A stretch of DNA of 64,000 nt. It comes from Actinoplanes campanulatus (GTDB lineage: Bacteria; Actinomycetota; Actinomycetes; Mycobacteriales; Micromonosporaceae). The stretch is taken from assembly GCF_014647795.1 (NCBI RefSeq), contig NZ_BMPW01000031.1, positions 1 through 64,000 of the forward strand, given 5' to 3'. A program made the translations under genes and the position numbers. Numbering within the stretch: the stretch's first letter is position 1; each line of letters starts with the position of its first letter. The notes beneath the pieces are model-generated. The model worked only from the letters and a program-made list of their open reading frames with translations. It was not told where the DNA came from and did not search any database. Positions 28,584 to 39,498 of the stretch are shown here, one piece after another.

Positions 28584-28799
28584 GTGGCCGAGAAGACCTA
28601 TGCCGAGACGTTCGACGCCGATGCCGCCGAGTGGCTGCGCTCCGGCGGTCCGGCCGGGGAGTTCGTGGAGATCTCCCGGCTCCCCGACGGCGGCGCCGCA
28701 ATGCGCAACTCCACCGACCCGGCCACCATCCTCTTCTTCACCAAGGGCGAGTGGGACGCCTTCACCGGCGGCGTCCACGACGGCGAGTTCGATCTCTGA
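28584..28799 (+). CDS. DUF397 protein
   Basis: The 71-residue protein beginning at GTG 28584 (GGTGGG just upstream) shows the DUF397 pattern: WLRSGG near the N-terminus, FVEISRLPDGGAAMRNS, and an ending FTKGEWDAFTGGVHDGEFDL. In actinobacteria DUF397 genes normally accompany an XRE-family regulator and act as small partner proteins in development or toxin-antitoxin-like pairs. No XRE gene is adjacent here. A GTG at 28566 would add six residues. Confidence 0.8.
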   Translation: MAEKTYAETFDADAAEWLRSGGPAGEFVEISRLPDGGAAMRNSTDPATILFFTKGEWDAFTGGVHDGEFDL

Positions 28800-28820
28800 C
28801 ACGAACTAGAGTGATCGCTC

Positions 28821-29225
28821 GTGACGGTCTTTCAGATCGGGGAGGCGGCTGACCTGCTCGGGGTCAGCCCGGACACGATGCGCCGCTGGGTGGACGCCGG
28901 GCGGCTCGCGGCGGGCCGGGACGAGCACGGCCGCCGGGTGATCGACGGCGTGGAGTTGGCCGCCTTCGTCCGCGCCCAGGCCGCCGAGCCGGACGGCCGC
29001 TCCGACGAGTCGTCCGCCCGCAACCGGCTGCGCGGCATCGTGACCGCGGTCGTCAAGGACACCGTGATGGCCCAGGTCGACATCCAGGCCGGCCCGTTCC
29101 GGCTGGTGTCGCTGATGAGCCGGGAGGCGGTCGACGAACTCGATCTTCAGGTGGGGTCGATCGCGGTCGCCGTCATCAAGTCGACGACCGTGGTGGTCGA
29201 GCGGGCTCCGAAGGGGCGTCATTGA
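28821..29225 (+). CDS. Molybdate-responsive regulator, HTH (MerR/excisionase-like) plus TOBE/Mop domain
   Basis: The 134-residue protein combines a MerR/excisionase-type winged helix (FQIGEAADLLGVSPDTMRRWVDAGRLA, residues 4-30) with a C-terminal molybdopterin-binding/TOBE domain (ARNRLRGIVTAVVKD, VSLMSREAVDELDLQVGS). This arrangement is usual at the head of actinobacterial mod operons, where it senses molybdate. It starts with GTG 21 bp after the DUF397 stop. The next gene's TTG start overlaps its TGA, so it is coupled to the transporter genes. Confidence 0.85.
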   Translation: MTVFQIGEAADLLGVSPDTMRRWVDAGRLAAGRDEHGRRVIDGVELAAFVRAQAAEPDGRSDESSARNRLRGIVTAVVKDTVMAQVDIQAGPFRLVSLMSREAVDELDLQVGSIAVAVIKSTTVVVERAPKGRH

Positions 29226-30007
29226 GGACGCGCGTCCCCGTACCCCTGCTCGTTCCCGCGATTTTGGGTCTGCTCTTCCTGATCCTGCCGCTGGTGGGGC
29301 TGCTCGCCCGGACGCCGTGGGCCACCCTGTTCGAGCGGCTGACCGAGCCGGGTGTGGTGGCGGCGCTGCGGCTGTCGCTGCTCACCTCGACCGTGGCGAC
29401 CGTGTTCTGCCTGGCGCTCGGGGTGCCGCTGGCCTGGCTGCTGGCCCGGGTCGAGTTTCCCGGGCGGCGGCTGGTCCGGGCGCTGATCACCGTGCCGCTG
29501 GTGCTGCCGCCGGTGGTCGGGGGCATCGCGCTGCTGCTGGCGCTGGGCCGGCGCGGTCTGGTCGGGCAGTGGCTGGACCAGACGTTCGGGATCAGCCTGC
29601 CGTTCACCACGGCGGGCGTGGTGGTGGCCGAGTCGTTCGTGGCGCTGCCGTTCCTGGTCATCGCGGTCGAGGGGGCGCTGCGCGGCGCCGACAGCCGGTA
29701 CGAGGAGGCCGCCGCGACGCTCGGCTCGAACCGCTGGACGACCTTCACCCATGTGACGTTGCCGCTGGTGGCGCCGGGGATCGCGGCCGGGGCGGTGCTC
29801 TGCTGGGCGCGGGCGCTGGGGGAGTTCGGCGCCACGATCACCTTCGCCGGGAACTATCCGGGGATCACGCAGACCATGCCGCTCGCGGTCTACCAGACCA
29901 TGGAGAGCGGTGACCTGGAGGGCGCCGTCGTGCTCAGCCTGATCCTGCTGATCGTCTCGGTCGCCATCCTGGCCGGGCTGCGCGACCGCTGGCTGACCGC
30001 GCCATGA
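29222..30007 (+). CDS. modB: Molybdate ABC transporter permease
   Basis: The 261-residue protein has about six membrane segments and the ABC importer EAA loop (EEAAATLGSNRWTTFTHVTLPLVAPG region, residues 161-186), with the ModB hallmark ALGEFGATITFAGN. It pairs with ModC to carry molybdate inward. The start is the TTG inside TTGA, overlapping the regulator's stop. The modA binding-protein gene, normally next to modB, is absent from the window. Confidence 0.9.
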   Translation: MRTRVPVPLLVPAILGLLFLILPLVGLLARTPWATLFERLTEPGVVAALRLSLLTSTVATVFCLALGVPLAWLLARVEFPGRRLVRALITVPLVLPPVVGGIALLLALGRRGLVGQWLDQTFGISLPFTTAGVVVAESFVALPFLVIAVEGALRGADSRYEEAAATLGSNRWTTFTHVTLPLVAPGIAAGAVLCWARALGEFGATITFAGNYPGITQTMPLAVYQTMESGDLEGAVVLSLILLIVSVAILAGLRDRWLTAP

Positions 30008-31047
30008 GTCTTCTGGACGCGCGTCTCGTCGCCGAGCGCGGCGCTTTCCGGCTGGACATCGGGCTGCGGATCGAGCCGGGCGAGACGGTCGCGCTGCTCG
30101 GCCCGAACGGCGCGGGAAAGACCACGGCGCTGCGCGCGCTCGCCGGGCTGACCCCACTCTCCGGCGGTCACCTCACCCTCGGCGGCGAGGATTTACGGGG
30201 TACGCCCACCGAGCGCCGCCCAATCGGGGTGGTGTTCCAGGACTACCTGCTGTTCCCGCACCTCAGCGCCCGGGACAACGTGGCGTTCGGCCCGCGCCGG
30301 CACGGCCTGGACCGCAGGGCCGCGCACGCCGTGGCGGATCGCTGGCTGGACCGGGTCGGGCTGGCCGAGCACGGTCGCCGCAAGCCCCGGCAGCTCTCCG
30401 GCGGGCAGGCGCAGCGGGTGGCGCTGGCCCGGGCGCTGGCCGTCGACCCGGTCCTGCTGCTGCTCGACGAGCCGCTCGCCGCCCTGGACGCCCGGACCCG
30501 GCTGGAGACCCGCGGCGAGCTGCGGCGGCACCTGGCCGAGCACCCGGGCGCCACGCTGATCGTCACGCACGATCCGCTGGACGCCCTGGTCCTGGCCGAC
30601 CGGCTGGTCATCGTCGAGCACGGCCGGGTGGTGCAGGAGGGCGACGCGGCGACCATCACGGCCCGCCCGCGTACCGATTACGTGGCCCGGCTCGTGGGAC
30701 TCAACCTGTACCGCGGCCGGGGTGGCGGGCACACCGTCGAGCTGTCCGACGGGTTCGTCCTGACCAGCACCGACATCGTGCACGGCGACGCCTTCGTGGC
30801 CTTCCCGCCGGCCGCGGTCGCCCTGCACCCGCACCAGCCGGACGGGAGCCCACGCAACACCTGGCCGGCCGTGCTCGCCGACGTCCAGCAGCACGGCGAC
30901 AGCCTGCGGGTACGCCTGGACGGCCCGATCTCGGTGGCCGCCGACATCACGCCCGCGGCCGCCGCGCAGATGGGTCTCACCCCGGGGCAGGAGCTGTGGG
31001 TGGCGGTCAAGGCCGCGGAGACCCGCGCCTACCCCGCCTCCGGATGA
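30004..31047 (+). CDS. modC: Molybdate ABC transporter ATP-binding protein
   Basis: The 347-residue ATPase has Walker A ([11 protein letters not shown], about residues 33-43), Q-loop (VVFQDYLLFPHLS), signature (LSGGQAQRVALARAL), Walker B (LLLLDEPLAALD) and His switch (IVTHD). A C-terminal TOBE domain follows (NTWPAVLADVQQHGDSLRV region), typical of ModC and CysA. It overlaps modB by ATGA. The gene ends 3 bp before the convergent winged-helix gene. Confidence 0.92.
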   Translation: MSLLDARLVAERGAFRLDIGLRIEPGETVALLGPNGAGKTTALRALAGLTPLSGGHLTLGGEDLRGTPTERRPIGVVFQDYLLFPHLSARDNVAFGPRRHGLDRRAAHAVADRWLDRVGLAEHGRRKPRQLSGGQAQRVALARALAVDPVLLLLDEPLAALDARTRLETRGELRRHLAEHPGATLIVTHDPLDALVLADRLVIVEHGRVVQEGDAATITARPRTDYVARLVGLNLYRGRGGGHTVELSDGFVLTSTDIVHGDAFVAFPPAAVALHPHQPDGSPRNTWPAVLADVQQHGDSLRVRLDGPISVAADITPAAAAQMGLTPGQELWVAVKAAETRAYPASG

Positions 31048-31050
31048 CGG

Positions 31051-32145
31051 TCACTCGAAGGTGACCGTGGCGTCGGGAACCCCGCGGCCACGGGCCACGT
31101 GGGCGGCCTCCTTCTCGACGACCCGCCGCCGGTCCGCGGACAGCGGCGCGAACACGGTGACCGTCAGATCGACCCGCTTCTGCCCGGCCATCCGGGCCCG
31201 CCACACGCCGGCGATCTCCCCGTCCACCAGCAGGGCGCCGGGATTGCCGAGGATGCGCCACACCTCCCTCTGCCGCTCCCGGCCGGGCACCAGCAGGTCC
31301 CGGTCACGAGCCTGGAGCAGCGGATCCATGGCGGGTAGCCAGCGCGCCCCGCGTGGCTCCGGCGCCGACTCGAGGAGCCCGGCGGACGCCTCCGGCAGCC
31401 ACCCCCGGCGCCCCTCCACTCGGACCTCGGCGAGACCGGACGGCCACTCCCGTTTCACCACCGTGGCGGTGGTGCCCAGGTATCTCGCCACCTCGCCCGG
31501 CGTCGCCGGACCGAGGAACCGCAGGTAGGTCTCGACCAGCCGGCCGAACCCCTGATTGCCGGACGGCATCGGTGGCCCCTGGGAAATCGGGCCGAGCATC
31601 GCGTCCCGCCCCCGGGACAGCACTTCGACGCCACCGGCCAGGCCGGCGTGCTGCCACACATTCGACGCGATGTGCCGCGCCCCGCACGGCCGGCAATCGT
31701 AGGTCAGTTCGGCCGGCACCCGGCGGCTCACCTCGGTGCTCGCCTCACCCCGGGGCAGTGGCCCGGTCAGCACCTCGCGGAACGCCTCCGCGGTCACGGT
31801 GAACGCCCGCACCCCGAGCCGTGGCGCCTCCGGGATCTGGCCGCTCCGGATCCGGGCGGCCGCGTCCTCGTCACCGACCGGCCACAGCTGCCCGGTCAGC
31901 GTCGCCAGGTCGGCGCGGCGATGCCGGTGTGGCGCACCCCGAGCCGCCCAGACGCTGATCAGACGGTCGTCGTCGAGGTCCGCCCCGGTCCGCGCGGCGA
32001 ACGCCACCCGGGCCGAATCCGGCGTGTAATCCTGCACCCCGAGGTCGAGAACCGGCAGGTCGGCCGGGCGGGCGCCGGAGCGCTCGGTCAGCCCCTGCGC
32101 GGCGAGCCGGTAGGCCATTACGCGCGCACGATCGACGTCGATCAT
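31051..32145 (-). CDS. Winged-helix DNA-binding domain protein (HTH_42/AlkX-type)
   Basis: The 364-residue protein from ATG 32145 (GAGGGG 6 bp upstream) matches the large actinobacterial family named winged helix DNA-binding domain-containing protein. It is related to YcaQ/AlkX-type DNA glycosylase folds: LISVWAARGAPHRH, RFLGPATPGEVARYLGTTATVVKREW and a C-terminal VDGEIAGVWRARMAGQKRVDL. A role in DNA damage tolerance is possible but undemonstrated for this subgroup. It follows a GNAT gene by 15 bp and is probably in one operon with it. Confidence 0.78.
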   Translation of the reverse strand: MIDVDRARVMAYRLAAQGLTERSGARPADLPVLDLGVQDYTPDSARVAFAARTGADLDDDRLISVWAARGAPHRHRRADLATLTGQLWPVGDEDAAARIRSGQIPEAPRLGVRAFTVTAEAFREVLTGPLPRGEASTEVSRRVPAELTYDCRPCGARHIASNVWQHAGLAGGVEVLSRGRDAMLGPISQGPPMPSGNQGFGRLVETYLRFLGPATPGEVARYLGTTATVVKREWPSGLAEVRVEGRRGWLPEASAGLLESAPEPRGARWLPAMDPLLQARDRDLLVPGRERQREVWRILGNPGALLVDGEIAGVWRARMAGQKRVDLTVTVFAPLSADRRRVVEKEAAHVARGRGVPDATVTFE

Positions 32146-32160
32146 CGGCACCCCTCTCGG

Positions 32161-32766
32161 TCACCGCCGACCGTACCGCCGGGACGCGACGTTCCTCCGG
32201 CGATCGTGCTGGGTTCCGGGACGGCCCTCGACGTACTCCCAGGTGTCCAGCACGGTCGGCCCGTACGGTCCGGCCTGCTGGATCGGCGGCTCGGCGGCCG
32301 GACGATACCCACAGCGGCGGGCCACCGACGTGCTCGCCGTGTTGCCGCGATCGATCCGCAACAGCAGCCGCCGCAGCCCCAGCGTGTCGAACGCGTACCC
32401 GGTGAGCAGCGAGAGCGCGGCCGACGCCAGGCCCCGCCGCCGGTACGGCCGCCCGACCAGATAGCCCAGCTCCGCCTCGTGCAGCTCGGACCGCACGTTG
32501 AACAGCAGCACCTCACCGAGCGGCGGCCCACCGTCGGTGGTGATCGCGAGCTGGATCCGGCTGCCGCCGACCCGGCCCTGACGAGCCCGCCGAAGGTACG
32601 CGAGCCCGGCCTCCACATCGAACGGCGACGGCATCAGCGTCCAGCGGGCAATGTCCGGTTCGTCCAGCAGAGCGACCAGGTCGTCGAGGTCTTCGGGGCA
32701 CCATTCGCGCAGCACGACACCGCTACCCGCCAGCCTTAGCGGGTAGGGCAACGGGCTGACGGTCAC
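32161..32766 (-). CDS. GNAT-family N-acetyltransferase
   Basis: The 201-residue enzyme resembles RimJ/RimL-type acetyltransferases. The acetyl-CoA pyrophosphate loop is GRPYRRRGLASAAL (Q/RxxGxG/A pattern), preceded by EAELGYLV, and the final TSVARRCGYR region. It presumably acetylates an amino group of a protein or metabolite; the substrate is unknown. The C-terminal 25 residues are basic (HDRRRNVASRRYGRR). The start is a GTG, 9 bp of non-coding space from the far side being shared with the divergent methyltransferase promoter. Confidence 0.85.
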   Translation of the reverse strand: MTVSPLPYPLRLAGSGVVLREWCPEDLDDLVALLDEPDIARWTLMPSPFDVEAGLAYLRRARQGRVGGSRIQLAITTDGGPPLGEVLLFNVRSELHEAELGYLVGRPYRRRGLASAALSLLTGYAFDTLGLRRLLLRIDRGNTASTSVARRCGYRPAAEPPIQQAGPYGPTVLDTWEYVEGRPGTQHDRRRNVASRRYGRR

Positions 32767-32886
32767 CCCTGAATCGTGCCCGGTAAGAACACCTTGGGGC
32801 TAGTAGCGATCGACATGAACCCCGCGAATAGTTCCTTACCGTCCACCGGTCGGATCACCGATACCGCTCTTGAGGAGGATGGGTGC

Positions 32887-33474
32887 ATGCGCGACGACGA
32901 CCACTGGGCCCGCTACAACTCCCATCAGGGTGACCGGCCGGTCCGTGAGCAGTGTGCCCGGGCCATGTCTCTGGCCGGGCCGGGCGCCGGCCGGACCGCC
33001 ACCGACCTCGGCTGCGGCGCCGGCGTGGAGACCTCAGCGTTGCTCGGCGCCGGCTGGCGGGTGGTCGCGGTCGACGGCGAGCCGGGCACGCATGTGCGCC
33101 TGTCCCGCGCCGCCGGGGACCGGCAGGAGATGTTGACGGTACGGACGACGCGTTTCCAGGACCTGTCGGAGCTACCGCCCACCGACCTGATCTACGCCGG
33201 GTACTCGCTGCCGTTCCAGACCCGTACCTCGTTCGATCGGTTGTGGACGGTGCTCCGCGCCTCTCTGCGCCCCGGCGGCCGGATCGCCGTCGACCTGTTC
33301 GGCGACCACGACTCGTGGGCCGGCGACCCGGACATGACGTTCCTCTCCGAGGCCGAGGCGCGGGGTCTCTTCGACGGTCTGGTGATCGAGCACTGGCACG
33401 AGCGGGACGAGCCGGGCCCGGCGTTCAGCGGGCCGAAGCACTGGCACGTCTTCGAGGTGATCGCCCGTCTGTAG
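32887..33474 (+). CDS. SAM-dependent methyltransferase (class I)
   Basis: From ATG 32887 the protein has 195 residues; GAGGAGG at 32872-32878 gives the correct spacing, so the longer reading from 32776 is not used. Motif I is TDLGCGAGVETSALLGAGWRV and a post-motif I acidic residue follows (VVAVDGEPG). The remaining core is LIYAGYSLPFQ and LRPGGRIAVDLFG. The fold is a TehB/UbiE-like small-molecule methyltransferase. It is a single gene; its substrate cannot be inferred. Confidence 0.85.
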   Translation: MRDDDHWARYNSHQGDRPVREQCARAMSLAGPGAGRTATDLGCGAGVETSALLGAGWRVVAVDGEPGTHVRLSRAAGDRQEMLTVRTTRFQDLSELPPTDLIYAGYSLPFQTRTSFDRLWTVLRASLRPGGRIAVDLFGDHDSWAGDPDMTFLSEAEARGLFDGLVIEHWHERDEPGPAFSGPKHWHVFEVIARL

Positions 33475-33503
33475 GTCCGCGTGTCGCTTCCGGTCTCTTT
33501 TCC

Positions 33504-33777
33504 GGTACGCGTGACTTCGCCCCGTCTCGTTTGGATCGTCCCGTCCGTGCGGCGCGAGCTTGCCGTGTGGTCCGGCCTGTGCCGCGCCCGCCGGGCTGAG
33601 ATCGGTTGGCTGCTCCCTCATGTCTTACCGGTCGCGCGGGGTGGGCGGTCACGGTCTCGCTGGCCAGGTGCCCATCGTGCCGACTCCCGGCCGTCACGCC
33701 ACTCGCGTCGGGTGGGTGCTCGCCCATGAGGACTGCCGAGGCACACGGAAGTCCCGCCGTCTGTCACTCACCGTGAC
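33504..33777 (+). repeat. Left arm of a large diverged inverted repeat
   Basis: The 274-bp arm is homologous to the reverse complement of 34239-34515. Shared blocks in the same order include GGTACGCGTGAC at the outer end, CCGTCCGTGCGG, GAGATCGGT, and GTCACTCACCGTGAC at the inner end. No convincing coding frame is present. Together with the spacer 33778-34238 and the right arm it fills the gene-free stretch 33475-34546. The spacer is less GC-rich, with no supported gene. Confidence 0.75.
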
Positions 33778-34238
33778 AGGGGCGATGAAAGTGGAGGATG
33801 CGGTGTTTCCCGAGTGTGATTCCTGGTTGCTCCACCGGCGGCGTCACGTCACTCATCCGCACGGTTCCTGCCGGCAACTCCTTGATCAACCCGGCAGTGG
33901 CCCCGGCTCGATCGGCTCCCCACGACTACGATCCGGATCATGGGTGATCGCCACGACTGGCGCGATCTTGTGCCCTGACGGCCGCTACACCGGCAATGAA
34001 AACCCAACGTCGGCGAACAATAGTCAATCATGAAGCCTGATGTGTGCCTCGACGGCAACCAACACTCAAGATCATGCCAAGGGGCAACGAGGCACCAAGA
34101 TCCCAAGCCGTGACCGGCTCGCCAGCCCCATCGACTGCCGAGAGCACGTCACCTCGCGGAGCGACCTCGACGCTATCGGCGACCCCGCGGGAAAGGGTCT
34201 CGGGAGCAGCACCGATCCATCACACGATTACCGTATCG

Positions 34239-34515
34239 GTCACGGTGAGTGACTCCCGACGGGTTCCGCGTCCCGTGACCGTCGTCAACCGCGACCAACC
34301 ACCCACCCGCCGCGACCGGCGGCGCGGCCGGAAGTGGGCACGCCGGCTGCCTGGCGAGCACGGCCGCGACCACTCACCCAGCGTGACCGGCGGCACCTGA
34401 GTGGGGTGGCCCACCGATCTCCGCCCGGCGGCCGCGGCACGGGCCTGACCACGACGCGAGCGAGCACCGCACGGACGGAACGATTCAAATAGGGCGAAAC
34501 GGCGTCACGCGTACC
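34239..34515 (-). repeat. Right arm of a large diverged inverted repeat
   Basis: This is the reverse-complement counterpart of 33504-33777. By eye about two-thirds of positions agree, with small indels. The end sequence GTCACGCGTACC (34504-34515) mirrors the left outer end, and GTCACGGTGAGTGAC (34239-34253) mirrors the left inner end. The arm stops about 30 bp before the stop of the downstream minus-strand gene, so it may also act on that gene's 3' end. Confidence 0.75.
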
Positions 34516-34546
34516 CCAAAGAAGCCTGACCTCGATCGCCGAACGT

Positions 34547-35773
34547 CTAGAGCCGCTCGGTGGTGATCTCCAGACCGGCCGCGCGGAGGCGGTCGACCAG
34601 GGCGTCACCGATCCCGGTCGCGGGGGTGAGCACGCCGCCGGGTGACTCCGGCAGGCGGTCCCGGTCGAGGGCCAGTGCCAGGGCGGACTCACCGAGCATC
34701 ACGGCGGTCGCCGCGTACCCCGGATCGCCTTTGGCCTTGACCCGCGCGCGATAGCGCGCCCCCGACGAGGTCGTGGTGAAGATGTCCATGGTGAAGTGAC
34801 CGTTGCGCCGGGCGTTCTCGTCCGGCCCGGTGCCGGGCGCCGGCAGGATCCGGTCCAGCAGGAACCGGGCCGGGGGCAGCGCGAAGCCGATCACCAGGCC
34901 GTTCAGCGCACCCTTGACGGCCAGCGCGGCGGCCGGGCCGCTCACCCGCATCGCCTCGCGGTAGCGGAAGCGGGGGCCGTACGCCCAGCCGCGCAGCGCG
35001 TTGCTGCGCCGGACCACCCGGGTGTTGTAGGACGCCATCACGAACGGCGCGAGGTGACCGCGCACGCTGGCGTCCACGTCGGAGCCTCGCAGCGTCACCA
35101 TGTCCGGCTGACGCCCGAGATCGGGTTCGGCCTCCCGGTCCGGGCTCAGCGAGTACGGGCTCGCACCCACCCGGCGCAGGCGACGGTCCTTCTTCATGAC
35201 GTCGACCTGGTGCCGCATCGAGTCGATGGTGCCGCCGCTGAATCCGCCGCGCATCCGGGTCACGACGAGCGTGGTGTCGGTCAGTTCCCCGGCGTCGTCC
35301 GCGCGTACCGCCGCATGCAGGACGTGCACCCCGATGTCGGACGGGATCGAATCGAAGCCGCAGGAGTGCACGATCCGTGCGCCGGTGCGCTGCGCGGTCG
35401 CATGGTTCTCGTCGATGCTGTCCCGGGCGAACAGCACCTCACCGGTGAGGTCCACATAGTCGGTGCCGGTGGCGGCGCACGCGCGGGCGAGCGGCCGGCC
35501 GTATTTCGCGTACGGGCCGACGGTCGTCAGCACCACACGGGCGCGCCCGGCCATCGTGGTCAGCGCGGGTTCGTCGTCGGCGTCGGCGACCACGATCGGC
35601 CAGTCGACGCCGAGGTCACCCGCGACCTTCTCCAGTTTCGCGCGGGAGCGTCCGGCCAGCGCGATCCGGGTGCCGGCCGGCGCGTGTTCGGCCAGGTGAC
35701 GAGCGGTCAGCACGCCGACGAAACCGGTTGCGCCGTAGACGATGACGTCCAGTTCGCGTTGTGGATCGTTCAT
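34547..35773 (-). CDS. Saccharopine dehydrogenase-like / trans-acting enoyl reductase family protein
   Basis: From ATG 35773 (GGAGGTGA 5 bp upstream) the 408-residue protein has a Rossmann domain (DVIVYGATGFVGVLTARHL, residues 9-27; VVLTTVGPYAKYGRPLARACAATGTDYVDLTGE region) and the C-terminal half seen in Mycobacterium Rv2449c/Rv2953-type proteins (trans-acting enoyl reductases of lipid synthesis). Relatives act on polyketide-derived or membrane-associated lipids; the reaction here is unproven. The ATG overlaps the stop of a 26-codon upstream ORF (ATGA), so translation is probably coupled. Confidence 0.85.
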   Translation of the reverse strand: MNDPQRELDVIVYGATGFVGVLTARHLAEHAPAGTRIALAGRSRAKLEKVAGDLGVDWPIVVADADDEPALTTMAGRARVVLTTVGPYAKYGRPLARACAATGTDYVDLTGEVLFARDSIDENHATAQRTGARIVHSCGFDSIPSDIGVHVLHAAVRADDAGELTDTTLVVTRMRGGFSGGTIDSMRHQVDVMKKDRRLRRVGASPYSLSPDREAEPDLGRQPDMVTLRGSDVDASVRGHLAPFVMASYNTRVVRRSNALRGWAYGPRFRYREAMRVSGPAAALAVKGALNGLVIGFALPPARFLLDRILPAPGTGPDENARRNGHFTMDIFTTTSSGARYRARVKAKGDPGYAATAVMLGESALALALDRDRLPESPGGVLTPATGIGDALVDRLRAAGLEITTERL

Positions 35774-35850
35774 GCCGTCACCTCCGCTTCGCTCCGGCGC
35801 CGCCATGAATCCAGGACTGAGCTGAATGATTCGCTCGCAAGCTCGCTCAT
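35770..35850 (-). CDS. 26-residue upstream ORF coupled to the saccharopine dehydrogenase-like gene
   Basis: An ATG at 35850 opens a 26-codon frame beginning MSELASESFSS and ending SEAEVTA. Its TGA overlaps the ATG of the next gene as ATGA. The Shine-Dalgarno sequence for the main gene (GGAGGTGA) lies inside the last codons of this ORF, so its translation would decide initiation of the main gene. I recall similar MSELASESF short ORFs in other Micromonosporaceae, but cannot verify that here. No strong ribosome binding site precedes it; a leaderless start is possible. Confidence 0.6.
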   Translation of the reverse strand: MSELASESFSSVLDSWRRRSEAEVTA

Positions 35851-36077
35851 GGCCGCAGATTGTGCACCCTCGGTGCAGAACATGCGAGCCGTCCAGGTGT
35901 TCGCGCGGTCGGCGCGCCGAGATCAACCCGTTATACATACAAAAATGATCAAAGACGCTAATTTGTGACCTGGAACAACTCCATCGCCGCTGCTCGGCCA
36001 TGCCCGCCGGGCGCAGCGGATACGCAGCCCGCCAAGCGGGCACCGTGGCCGGAACGCCGAGTCCTGCCGCTGGTCAC

Positions 36078-36785
<708 letters not shown>

Positions 36786-36788
36786 AAG

Positions 36789-36861
36789 TGGGCCCGGCGC
36801 GATTTGAACGCGCGACCTACCGCTTAGGAGGCGGTTGCTCTATCCACTGAGCTACGAGCCC
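36789..36861 (-). tRNA. tRNA-Arg (anticodon CCT)
   Basis: On the minus strand a 73-nt cloverleaf is complete. The acceptor is GGGCTCG pairing with CGGGCCC (one G-U pair). The D arm is TAGCTCAGTGGATAGAGCA. The anticodon stem is ACCGC/GCGGT with loop CTCCTAA, giving CCT. The T arm is GCGCG-TTCAAAT-CGCGC. The discriminator is A and CCA is not encoded. It reads AGG arginine codons. Confidence 0.96.
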
Positions 36862-36885
36862 GACGCCCTGAGGGTACCAGCAGGC

Positions 36886-36918
36886 GGGGCCCGGGTCGGC
36901 GCGGCCGACCCGGGCCCC
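36886..36918 (-). terminator. katG terminator hairpin
   Basis: GGGGCCCGGGTCGGC (36886-36900) and GCCGACCCGGGCCCC (36904-36918) form a perfect 15-bp stem with a 3-base loop. It lies 20 bp after the katG stop codon and separates it from the tRNA. There is no T run. Confidence 0.75.
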
Positions 36919-36937
36919 GGAGGGACTGCTACCGGCC

Positions 36938-39289
<2,352 letters not shown>

Positions 39290-39498
39290 TCACATAGTGA
39301 CGGACTGCACGTTCTCTTTGCTGATGCGTGACAGTGGACCCACATTTTCGCGACCGTACAAAAGCGAACAATGAACGACGTGAAAATCCTTCTCCAGGTC
39401 TTCCTTGCAATGCCCTACCGTTACCTTCCTGAGAATCTTTCGTCACCAGCGGTACCTACGCTGCGGCGGATCAACTTTCCTTCGGAGGGTCAACCTCG

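Noticed and set aside
33560-34033. Short frames within the inverted-repeat region
   Set aside because: None has a ribosome binding site, family match, or codon bias like neighbouring genes, and AT-rich stretches interrupt them.
39370-39498. PHO-box-like repeats before the nuclease/nucleotidase gene
   Set aside because: CTACCGTTACC-type sequences are present but do not form the 11-bp GTTCACC direct repeats of a PhoP site.
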